Position numbers and translations under genes: made by a program. Positions 52,107-59,845 of a stretch of 64,000 bases of DNA are shown piece after piece (the first letter of the stretch is position 1; every line of letters begins with the position of its first letter). The DNA comes from Bradyrhizobium barranii subsp. apii. Its GTDB lineage: Bacteria > Pseudomonadota > Alphaproteobacteria > Rhizobiales > Xanthobacteraceae. The stretch lies in contig NZ_CP096255.1 of NCBI RefSeq assembly GCF_011516635.5, positions 7,066,501 to 7,130,500 on the forward strand. The letters are read 5' to 3'. The notes under the pieces were generated by a model that saw only the letters and a program-made list of their open reading frames with translations, did not search any database and was not told the DNA's origin.

Positions 52107-52239
52107 ATCGCCGGGCGCGACCTTGCGGGAAATCCGCCAATGGAATCAGACATCCGAACTTGCCTCGGGCCGGTCCATGGGCGAAATTGCGGTCATGTTC
52201 GCGGCACCACGCCCGCCGCGCGAAGATGGGAGTCATCGA

Positions 52240-53757
52240 TTGTCGCCGACCCGCGTAACGCATCCGCCAGACGACAGTCGCGGCGAGCATTTCCGGGTCC
52301 GGATCGAGGGATTCGGCGTCGGCACCTGGGATCTCGACCTCACGACGCGCGAGCTGGAGTGGTCGGAAACCGCGAGGATGCTGCTCGGTATCGAGCGGGG
52401 CCAGCCGGCGAGCTACGACCTCTTCCTGTCGCGTCTCGAGCCCGGCGACCGCGCGCGCGTCGAGAACGCGATCAAGCAGGTCTCCGAGCATGGCGGCGGC
52501 TTCGACGTCTCCTTCAGGATTTCCGGCAACTCCGGCCGAGGCAAATGGATCAGGGCCCGCGCCGGCTTGATTCGAGACGAATCCGGCGTCGCGCGCCATC
52601 TCAGCGGCATCTTCCTCGATATCGACGAGGAGAAGCAGGTCGAGGAAGCCCTGCGCACGCGTGAGACCCACCTTCGCTCGATCCTTCACACCATTCCCGA
52701 CGCCATGATCGTCATCGACGGCCGCGGCATCATGCAACTGTTCAGCACCGCCGCCGAGCGCCTGTTCGGCTGGTCCGAGCAGGAGGCGATCGGCCAGAAC
52801 GTCAGCATCCTGATGCCGGAGCCCGACCGCACCCGCCACGACAGCTACATCGCGCGCTATCGCAGCACGAACGATCCGCACATCATCGGCATCGGCCGCA
52901 TCGTGACCGGCAAGCGCCGCGACGGCACGACCTTTCCGATGCACCTGTCGATCGGCGAGATGCAGTCCGGCGGCGAGCCCTATTTCACGGGCTTCGTCCG
53001 CGACCTCACCGAGCACCAGCAGACCCAGGCGCGGCTCCAGGAATTGCAGTCCGAGCTCGTCCACGTGTCGCGGCTGACCGCGATGGGCGAGATGGCCTCG
53101 GCGCTTGCCCACGAGATCAACCAGCCGCTGGCGGCGATCAGCAATTACATGAAGGGATCGCGGCGGCTGCTGGCCGGCAGCACCGATCCCAACACGCCGA
53201 AGATCGAAAGTGCGATGGATCGCGCCGCGGAGCAGGCCTTGCGCGCCGGCCAGATCATCCGCCGCCTGCGCGACTTCGTCTCCCGCGGCGAGTCCGAGAA
53301 GCGGGTCGAGAGCCTGTCCAAGCTGATCGAGGAAGCCGGCGCGCTCGGGCTTGCCGGCGCGCGCGAGCAGAACGTGCAGCTCCGCTTCAGCCTCGATCCG
53401 GACGCCGATCTCGTGCTCGCCGACCGCGTTCAGATCCAGCAGGTGCTGGTCAATCTGTTCCGCAACGCGCTGGAAGCGATGGCGCAGTCGCCGCAGCGCG
53501 AGCTCGTCGTCGCCAACACCCGCGTCGGCGACGACATGATCGAGGTCGAGGTATCCGACACCGGCTCCGGATTCCAGGGCGACGTCATTCCCAACCTGTT
53601 CCAGACCTTCTTCACCACCAAGGAAACCGGCATGGGCGTGGGACTGTCCATCAGCCGCTCGATCATCGAGGCTCACGGCGGACGCATGTGGGCCGAGAGC
53701 AACCCATCAGGCGGCGCGACATTCCGCTTCTCTCTCCCGGCAGCCGATGAGAATTGA
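52240..53757 (+). CDS. fixL: Oxygen-sensing haem histidine kinase FixL
   Basis: 505 residues from TTG at 52240 (MSPTRVTHPPDD), with GGGAG 8 nt upstream. This start gives exactly the B. japonicum length and numbering. PAS-A is about 15-140. The haem PAS is about 142-260 with proximal H200 (RTRHDSYI) and R220, which senses bound O2. The kinase H-box has H291 (SALAHEINQPLAAI), and the ATPase part has VNLFRNALEAM and GMGVGLSISRSIIEAHGG. It is soluble, without membrane helices, unlike Sinorhizobium FixL. Low oxygen releases its kinase activity on FixJ, encoded 3 bp downstream. Confidence 0.97.
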   Translation: MSPTRVTHPPDDSRGEHFRVRIEGFGVGTWDLDLTTRELEWSETARMLLGIERGQPASYDLFLSRLEPGDRARVENAIKQVSEHGGGFDVSFRISGNSGRGKWIRARAGLIRDESGVARHLSGIFLDIDEEKQVEEALRTRETHLRSILHTIPDAMIVIDGRGIMQLFSTAAERLFGWSEQEAIGQNVSILMPEPDRTRHDSYIARYRSTNDPHIIGIGRIVTGKRRDGTTFPMHLSIGEMQSGGEPYFTGFVRDLTEHQQTQARLQELQSELVHVSRLTAMGEMASALAHEINQPLAAISNYMKGSRRLLAGSTDPNTPKIESAMDRAAEQALRAGQIIRRLRDFVSRGESEKRVESLSKLIEEAGALGLAGAREQNVQLRFSLDPDADLVLADRVQIQQVLVNLFRNALEAMAQSPQRELVVANTRVGDDMIEVEVSDTGSGFQGDVIPNLFQTFFTTKETGMGVGLSISRSIIEAHGGRMWAESNPSGGATFRFSLPAADEN

Positions 53758-53760
53758 TCC

Positions 53761-54378
53761 ATGACGACCAAGGGACATGTCTACGTCATCGATGACGACG
53801 AGGCGATGCGGGACTCGCTGAACTTCCTGCTGGATTCCTCCGGCTTCGGCGTTACCTTGTTTGACGATGCGCAAGCCTTCCTCGATGTCCTGCCCGGCCT
53901 CGCCTTCGGCTGCGTCGTCTCCGACGTGCGCATGCCTGGAATCGACGGGATCGAGCTGTTGAAGCGGATGAAGGCGCAGCAAAGCCCGTTCCCGATTCTG
54001 ATCATGACCGGCCATGGCGACGTGCCGCTCGCGGTCGAGGCGATGAAGTTAGGAGCGGTCGACTTTCTCGAGAAGCCGTTCGAGGACGATCGCCTCACCA
54101 CCATGATCGAGACGGCGATCCGCCAGGCCGAGCCGGCGGCGAAGAACGAGGCCATCTCGCAGGACATCGCCGCCCGCGTCGCCTCCCTCAGCCCGCGCGA
54201 GCGCCAGGTCATGGAAGGGCTGATCGCGGGCCTCTCCAACAAGCTGATCGCCCGTGAATACGACATCAGCCCCCGCACCATCGAGGTCTACCGGGCCAAC
54301 GTCATGACCAAGATGCAGGCCAATAGCCTCTCGGAGCTGGTCCGGCTGGCGATGCGCGCCGGGATGCTGAAGGATTGA
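53761..54378 (+). CDS. fixJ: Response regulator FixJ
   Basis: 205 residues. The receiver (1-120) has D55 (VVSDVRMPG) as phospho-acceptor and K in FLEKPFEDD. The C-terminal LuxR-type HTH reads LSPRERQVMEGLIAGLSNKL, then EYDISPRTIEVYRANVMTKM. Phosphorylated FixJ activates fixK2 downstream. Transcriptionally coupled to fixL. Confidence 0.97.
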   Translation: MTTKGHVYVIDDDEAMRDSLNFLLDSSGFGVTLFDDAQAFLDVLPGLAFGCVVSDVRMPGIDGIELLKRMKAQQSPFPILIMTGHGDVPLAVEAMKLGAVDFLEKPFEDDRLTTMIETAIRQAEPAAKNEAISQDIAARVASLSPRERQVMEGLIAGLSNKLIAREYDISPRTIEVYRANVMTKMQANSLSELVRLAMRAGMLKD

Positions 54379-54421
54379 GGCAAGTCAAAATCATTCTCCC
54401 GGGCCGTGCTAGCCAAAGGGG

Positions 54422-54844
54422 ATGATCGAGATCGGCTCGCACCAACAGCGGCTTCCAGTGACGTCATCCGCAAAGCCCACCGTCTACGTGGTCGACGATG
54501 ATGCCGCTGTGCTGGGATCCCTGCAATTCCTGCTGGAAACCGACGGCTTTGCCGTGCGGACCTTCAGGAATGCCACGGCTCTGCTGAATGCCAGCGGCGC
54601 GCCCGGCGCAGACTGCTACGTGATCGACTACAAGATGCCCGACATCAACGGCATCGAGCTGGCCAGCCGGTTGCGCCAGTCCGACGAAGGCACGCCCGTG
54701 ATCCTGATCACCGGCTATCCCGATGGGAACATCTCGGCCCGGGCGGCAGCCGCAGGCGTCAAGGACGTGATCTTGAAGCCGCTTCTCGACGAAACCCTGG
54801 TCAAGTCCATCCGCCACGCCATCCAGGGCGGCCGCGGCAACTGA
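54422..54844 (+). CDS. Single-domain response regulator between fixJ and fixK2
   Basis: 140 residues, a lone receiver with no output domain. It has VYVVDDDAAVLGSLQFLL, phospho-acceptor D in YVIDYKMPDINGIEL, and K in VILKPLLDETL. It looks like a FixJ receiver duplicate. It may be a phosphate sink or an adaptor for FixL or another kinase. The ATG at 54422 has AGGGG too close; a GTG at 54458 (codon 13) is an alternative. The order fixL-fixJ-receiver-fixK2 is as remembered in B. diazoefficiens. Confidence 0.88.
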   Translation: MIEIGSHQQRLPVTSSAKPTVYVVDDDAAVLGSLQFLLETDGFAVRTFRNATALLNASGAPGADCYVIDYKMPDINGIELASRLRQSDEGTPVILITGYPDGNISARAAAAGVKDVILKPLLDETLVKSIRHAIQGGRGN

Positions 54845-54865
54845 CCTACGGGGTTCTACGTAGGT
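54844..54865. promoter_or_regulatory. Candidate FixJ-binding inverted repeat in the fixK2 promoter
   Basis: ACCTACG and CGTAGGT arms around 8 nt, with an internal CTACGTAG close to the GTAMGTAG core reported for FixJ. It overlaps the stop of the receiver gene and lies about 90 bp upstream of the fixK2 ATG. Confidence 0.5.
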
Positions 54866-54947
54866 AAACCCCCTTAAGATATCTCGCGAAATTTTCGAAG
54901 CGCCCGAACCCGCGTACCAAAGCGTCATCACAACGGAGATGGCGCAG

Positions 54948-55646
54948 ATGCTGACCGAGACGCTCAACACCCAGGCGATCAACACCCAAGTTCGTGGCAA
55001 GATCGCTCCTGCCCATCCCGTCTCCGACCAGTTCGGCGCGATCGCCGGCCATGTCGGCCTCGTCGCCACGGAGTTCTCCTACCGCAAGGACGAGGAGATC
55101 TACGGCGAGGACGAGCCGGCCGAATATGTCTACCAGGTCATCACCGGCGCGGTGCGCAGCTACAAGCTGCTCTCCGACGGCCGCCGCCAGATCGGCTCCT
55201 TCCATCTCCCCGGTGACGTGTTCGGCCTTGAATCCGGTCCCAGCCACCGCCTCGCCGCTGAAGCCATCATCGACACGACCGTGCGCCTGGTGAAGCGAGC
55301 GAGCCTGGAGAAGGCCGCCGGCACCGACGTACAGGTCGCCCGCAAGCTCTGGGCCATGACCGCCGGCGAACTACGTCACGCCGAGGACCACATGCTGCTG
55401 CTCGGACGCAAGACCGCGATGGAGCGCGTCGCAACCTTCCTGCTCGAGATGGACCGCCGCCTTGCGGTAGCCGGCATGATGGCACTGCCGATGTGCCGCC
55501 GCGACATCGGCGACTATCTCGGCCTGACGCTGGAGACCGTATCGCGCGCGCTGTCGCAGCTTCACGCCCAGGGCATTTTGGGATTTTCCGGCGCCCGCCA
55601 GATCGTGCTGCGCAACCGCCAGCGCCTGCACAATCTCGACGCCTGA
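54948..55646 (+). CDS. fixK2: CRP/FNR-family regulator FixK2
   Basis: 232 residues from the ATG at 54948 (MLTETLNTQA), with GGAG about 10 nt upstream; an ATG at 54939 overlaps that site. The nucleotide-binding-like beta roll is about 40-130. The HTH has CRRDIGDYLGLTLETVSRAL, whose start is C183, the redox-sensitive cysteine in B. japonicum FixK2. There are no FNR-type cluster cysteines, so oxygen is sensed through FixLJ. It activates genes with TTGA-N6-TCAA boxes. Confidence 0.96.
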   Translation: MLTETLNTQAINTQVRGKIAPAHPVSDQFGAIAGHVGLVATEFSYRKDEEIYGEDEPAEYVYQVITGAVRSYKLLSDGRRQIGSFHLPGDVFGLESGPSHRLAAEAIIDTTVRLVKRASLEKAAGTDVQVARKLWAMTAGELRHAEDHMLLLGRKTAMERVATFLLEMDRRLAVAGMMALPMCRRDIGDYLGLTLETVSRALSQLHAQGILGFSGARQIVLRNRQRLHNLDA

Positions 55647-55672
55647 TTTCTGTCTTCCTCCCCACCCGCTTT

Positions 55673-55706
55673 GGCCGGCTGAATTCGTTCAGCCGGCCAT
55701 TTTTTT
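55673..55706 (+). terminator. Rho-independent terminator of fixK2
   Basis: An 11-bp stem GGCCGGCTGAA/TTCAGCCGGCC with TTCG loop is followed by A and seven Ts. The right arm and T-tract are inside the 3' end of the convergent MFS gene, where they are read as its last codons (PKKMAG and stop). Confidence 0.9.
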
Positions 55707-57029
55707 CGGCGCGATCATGCCCGTGCGCCGGGTTTCCGGCATTACAAAGAGGATCAGCAAAAGCCCGGTCGCGGCGACGCCGGACAGCCCGATGAAGGCG
55801 GTGGCATTGCCGAACTTGTCGCTGACATAGCCGCCAAGCGCCGTGCTCAAGGACGCTCCGATGCCGGTCGCGGTCCCGACGATGCCTTGCGCCAGATTGA
55901 AATGGCCGCTGCCGAAGGCGACGTCGGCCACGATCAGCGGGATCATCACCGCAAACACCGCCGCCGTGATGCCGTCGAACACCTGCACCGCGACCAGCAG
56001 ATAGGGATCGCGCACGGTCGCAAACAGAAGGCCCCGGATCGTCAGCGCAGCGAATCCGATCAGCAGCAGCGGGCGCCGGCCCCAGAGCTGCGCCTTGCGC
56101 CCGACCGTCGGCGACAGCAGCGCGACAATCGCCTGCGGCACCACGATGCAGAAGGCGACGAGCACCGTCGCCCACTGGCTCGACCGCGCCGTCACCGCGC
56201 TCGCCATCAGCGGCATCATCGCGGCGTTCGCCAATTGCAGCAGCAGCACGCTCAGCGCGAAGACGATGAGCGGGCGTTGCCGGATCAGGTGCCAGAGATT
56301 GGTGTCGCCTGGAACCGGCGCCTCGCGCGGCATCTCGCCGTGACAGCGCGCGATGTCGACTTCCTCCTCGCGGATGCGCGACAGCGCGATCAGGGTCGGA
56401 ATCGCGAGTAGGAAGGTGACGAGGAACACCGAGCGGCTCGACAGCAGATAGCCGGCCGTGCCCATCACGGCGGCGGCGACGCCGTTGCCGAGGGACGCAA
56501 AGCGCGCATTGCGGCCGAGCCGCTCGCCGATCGCAAGCGGACCGACGAGGCCGAGGCTGATCGCCGCGATAGCCGGCCCCAGCACGCAGCTCGCCGCCGC
56601 ATGCAGCGTGGCCGCAGCAACCACCACGGGGAAGATCGGCATCGCCGCATAGGCGAGCGCGCAGAAGCCGATGGTCGCTATCGCAAGCGCTGCGACCAGC
56701 CGCTCGGACTTCGCGGCATCGATGATCGCGCCACCGGGCATCTGTCCGATCAGCGCGACGATGCCACCGATCGACAGCACGAGGCCGATCTCGACCTGAG
56801 TCCATTTCTGCGTCGTGAGGTAGACCGCGATGAAGGGGCCGAACCCGGTCTGCACGTCGGCGAGGAAGAAGATGAACCAGTCGAGGCCGCGCAGGCTCTG
56901 GCGCGACGGCGCCGGAAGGCCCGCAGGCGGCGGCGCGGCAACCTTGTACCGTTCAACGCGGCTATCTCGATCTGCGTGGTTCCGCTTCCTCGACAACAGC
57001 ACCGGCAGCCATCCCTCCCCGCGCCTCAC
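55689..57029 (-). CDS. Major facilitator superfamily transporter
   Basis: 446 residues with about 12 hydrophobic helices, of the drug:H+ or sugar-phosphate type. MPGGAIIDAAKSERL between TM2 and TM3 is the MFS loop motif. The long N-terminal extension (about 45 residues) makes the start uncertain. GTG at 57029 overlaps the PRC-barrel stop (GTGA), fitting coupled translation. GTG at 57002 has GGGAGG at a better distance. The substrate is unknown. Confidence 0.8.
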   Translation of the reverse strand: MRRGEGWLPVLLSRKRNHADRDSRVERYKVAAPPPAGLPAPSRQSLRGLDWFIFFLADVQTGFGPFIAVYLTTQKWTQVEIGLVLSIGGIVALIGQMPGGAIIDAAKSERLVAALAIATIGFCALAYAAMPIFPVVVAAATLHAAASCVLGPAIAAISLGLVGPLAIGERLGRNARFASLGNGVAAAVMGTAGYLLSSRSVFLVTFLLAIPTLIALSRIREEEVDIARCHGEMPREAPVPGDTNLWHLIRQRPLIVFALSVLLLQLANAAMMPLMASAVTARSSQWATVLVAFCIVVPQAIVALLSPTVGRKAQLWGRRPLLLIGFAALTIRGLLFATVRDPYLLVAVQVFDGITAAVFAVMIPLIVADVAFGSGHFNLAQGIVGTATGIGASLSTALGGYVSDKFGNATAFIGLSGVAATGLLLILFVMPETRRTGMIAPKKMAG

Positions 57030-57559
57030 TGAATCGCTTGCAGCGGCTGCAGGCTGCCGGACGCGCCGAGCACCACCATCGGCGTGTCTTCCTTGTATTC
57101 CGGCGCGGCTGCGACCTGCGCCTTGGTTAATTCCAGCGTGATGCTGTCCTTCTTGTTGGCAATCTTGCCGAACCGCATCGCGTTCCAGTCCACCACGATC
57201 TTGCGGCTGCCGACGCCGAGGAAACCGCCGAAATCGATCACGGCGGCGCGCACACGGCCGGCGCGGTCGACGATGATGTCGACAATGCGGCCCATATCCT
57301 CGTCGGCGGCGCTGCGCACGTCACGGCCGAGCACGCCATGGGCGTCGCTCGCACCGATGATGGTCACGGACGGCGGCGGAGCGGCGTCCTTCGGCGTGAC
57401 CGGCACGGTGGAGGTCGGCGGCTGCACCGTGGCCGGCGCGTTCGCTTCGCTGGGGGGCGTCGTTGGGCCCGCGGGCGGCTCCTCCGCGGCACGCGATGCG
57501 GCGACCGTCAATCCCGCGACGATCGCCGCACTCAGAACCAACCATCCGGCGGTACGCAT
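57026..57559 (-). CDS. Exported PRC-barrel-domain protein
   Basis: 177 residues. Residues 1-24 are a signal peptide (WLVLSAAIVAGLTVAASRA). A Pro/Thr/Ala linker (25-65) leads to a PRC barrel: VLGRDVRSAADEDMGRIVDI, then IVDRAGRVRAAVIDFGGFLG, and VDWNAMRFG. PRC-barrel proteins of this exported type are common and poorly understood in rhizobia; an envelope stress role is often suggested. It overlaps the MFS gene by 4 nt. Confidence 0.85.
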   Translation of the reverse strand: MRTAGWLVLSAAIVAGLTVAASRAAEEPPAGPTTPPSEANAPATVQPPTSTVPVTPKDAAPPPSVTIIGASDAHGVLGRDVRSAADEDMGRIVDIIVDRAGRVRAAVIDFGGFLGVGSRKIVVDWNAMRFGKIANKKDSITLELTKAQVAAAPEYKEDTPMVVLGASGSLQPLQAIQ

Positions 57560-57581
57560 GAACCCTCCTCCCGGCGCGCCG

Positions 57582-59786
57582 CTAGCGCGCCAGCACGATC
57601 GAGACCTGGATCTGGCCGCGCGTGCGCAAGACCTCCAGCGCGACGTCGTCGCCGTGACGGCTGACGCGCAGATCCACGCTGGAACTGCCCAGGCGCAGAT
57701 CGCGCAGGATCACCTCGTTCAGGAACGCCGGCAGATGCGGATTGCGCAGGCGGATCTCGCCGCGCGCGACGTCGAACTCGATGCCGAGCGCGGCCTCCAG
57801 CAGCGTGAATGGCGTCGCGCTGGCCCAGGCCTGCGGCGCGCAGGCGACCGGATAGAGCGTCGGGCCGCGCCGCTTCTCGCGCCGGAAGCCGCAGAACAAT
57901 TCGGGCAGCCGCCGCAGGTCCATGTAGGTCGCCGCGTCGAACAATCCCTTGAAGACATGCGCGACCGAATGCTTGAGCCCGTAGCGCGCGAGCCCGAGCG
58001 CGATCAGCGCATTGTCGTGCGGCCAGATCGAGCCGTCATGATAGGACATCGGATTGTAGCGCACCTCGCCTTGCGCGACCGTGCGGATGCCCCAGCCCGA
58101 GAAGAAGTGCGGCGCCATCAGATCGGCGGCGACGAGACGTGCGCGGTCCTCGCGGATCATGCCGCTGAACAGCACCTGCCCGGCATTGGATGTCCGCACC
58201 TTACAGGGCCGTTTCCTGCCGTCGAGCGCGAGCGCATAGGTACCGAGCTCCTCGCACCAGAATGCCTTTTCGAACCGCTCGGCCAGCGCCTTGGCCTCGG
58301 TCTCGAGCTTTTTGGCGAGGTCCGGCTTGCCGAGCCGCAACGCGCAACGTGCGGCGAGCTGCTTGGCGGCAAAGACGTAACCCTGCACCTCGGCAAGGGC
58401 GAGATTGCCTTCCGCAAGCTGGCCATCGGCATGGAAGATCGCGTCATAAGAGTCTTTCCAGCCCTGGTTGGCGAGGCCCTTTTCGGTGGCGCGCTGGTAT
58501 TCGACGAAGCCGTCCCTGTCGGGGTCGCCCGGGCCGTCGATCCAGGCCAGCCCCGCCTCGATCGCCGGCCACAGCTCGGTCAAGGTCTTTTCGTCGCCGG
58601 TGCGCTCGAAATAGCTTCCGGCGAGCAGCACGAACAAAGCGGTCGAATCCACGCTGCCGTAATATTGCGCGAACGGCACCTCGCGGAGCGCAGCCATCTC
58701 GCCGCCACGCATCTCGTGCAGGATTTTTCCGGGCGCCGCATCGTTCAGCGGATCGACCGTCTCTGCCTGAAAATGCGCGAGCCGCCGCAGCACGCCCTTC
58801 GCGACCCGCGGATCGATCCACAGCATCTGGAGCGCGGTGATCAGGCCGTCGCGGCCGAACGTCGTCGAGTACCAGGGAATGCCGGCATAGGGATAACGCC
58901 CCTGCGGCGTCTCCGTCATCAGCATGTTGAGGTCGGCCATGGCCTGGCACAGCACCTCGTTGAAGATGTTGTTCGACGTCTCGATGCTGGCCATGCCCGT
59001 CGTCGACTGGCGCATCTCGCGGCGATGGGCGAGCAGGCCCCTGAAGAAGCGCGCGGGCTTCTCCGCGATCGGCCGGTTGCAGGACACCGCCACGAACAGG
59101 GATTTCGACTGGTGCGGGTCCAGGTCGAGCTGCCAGGTCGCGGCATTCACCGACAGCCGCGTCGGACGCGGGTCGAAATGCAGGCCGGTGGTACGCACGG
59201 CATCGTCAAGGCCGCGATAGTGGAACAGCACGTCGGTCGGCCCGAGCAACTTGCTGGTGCCGGTCCCGCGGTGCGGGCGCCGCTCGCCGCGCACCTCGAA
59301 CAGATCGGCGAAGTCGCTGTCGAACAGCAGCGTCAGCTCCGGGCTGGCGCGACGGTCGCCATGGTTCTGCACGCCGATGCGCTGATAGGCCGTGCCGCGC
59401 CACAGGAAGATCGTGCGCACGATGTGCAGCAGGTCCTTCTGCAGCACGATGCGGCCCTGCCGATAGATATCGGGATTGGTGAGATCGACGGTCAGGGCCG
59501 AATTGTCATCGCGAAGATTCGAGCCGAGCAGCAGCGGCTGGAGATCGTCGAGCACGAGCTCCAGCCGCGCCAGATAGCGCGTGTCGCAGTTGAACAGGCC
59601 GTCCGGCCCGCCAGCGGAAGCTCCGATGTCGCCATGGCTGTCCAGCACGATGAAGGTGTCGTCGTGCTTGAGCGACCGACGGGGCCGCGCGGCGGGCCCC
59701 GTCATCGGAATGTAGAACGCCTGCTCCGCGACGGCCTCCTCCGTCTGCGCTACCGAGATGATCTGGGTTACGGCTTCGGCTGCCAT
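57582..59786 (-). CDS. Amylo-alpha-1,6-glucosidase-like glycogen debranching enzyme
   Basis: 734 residues from the ATG at 59786, with AGGGGAG upstream. The N-terminal domain (about 15-220, starting FYIPMTGPAARPRRSLKHDD) is the bacterial debranching N-domain (GDE_N_bis). The C-terminal (alpha/alpha)6 barrel has GIPWYSTTFGRDGLITALQM, FVEYQRATEKGLANQGWKDS and GVRYNPMSYHDGSIWPHDN-type blocks. It probably hydrolyses alpha-glucan branches in the cytoplasm. A GT4 glycosyltransferase and an ABC exporter follow nearby, suggesting a glucan or disaccharide locus. Confidence 0.85.
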   Translation of the reverse strand: MAAEAVTQIISVAQTEEAVAEQAFYIPMTGPAARPRRSLKHDDTFIVLDSHGDIGASAGGPDGLFNCDTRYLARLELVLDDLQPLLLGSNLRDDNSALTVDLTNPDIYRQGRIVLQKDLLHIVRTIFLWRGTAYQRIGVQNHGDRRASPELTLLFDSDFADLFEVRGERRPHRGTGTSKLLGPTDVLFHYRGLDDAVRTTGLHFDPRPTRLSVNAATWQLDLDPHQSKSLFVAVSCNRPIAEKPARFFRGLLAHRREMRQSTTGMASIETSNNIFNEVLCQAMADLNMLMTETPQGRYPYAGIPWYSTTFGRDGLITALQMLWIDPRVAKGVLRRLAHFQAETVDPLNDAAPGKILHEMRGGEMAALREVPFAQYYGSVDSTALFVLLAGSYFERTGDEKTLTELWPAIEAGLAWIDGPGDPDRDGFVEYQRATEKGLANQGWKDSYDAIFHADGQLAEGNLALAEVQGYVFAAKQLAARCALRLGKPDLAKKLETEAKALAERFEKAFWCEELGTYALALDGRKRPCKVRTSNAGQVLFSGMIREDRARLVAADLMAPHFFSGWGIRTVAQGEVRYNPMSYHDGSIWPHDNALIALGLARYGLKHSVAHVFKGLFDAATYMDLRRLPELFCGFRREKRRGPTLYPVACAPQAWASATPFTLLEAALGIEFDVARGEIRLRNPHLPAFLNEVILRDLRLGSSSVDLRVSRHGDDVALEVLRTRGQIQVSIVLAR

Positions 59787-59845
59787 GAGCTGCTCCCCTG
59801 CGGCCAGTTTTTCGAACGCGACCAACGCAAACGCAACTGTTGGAC

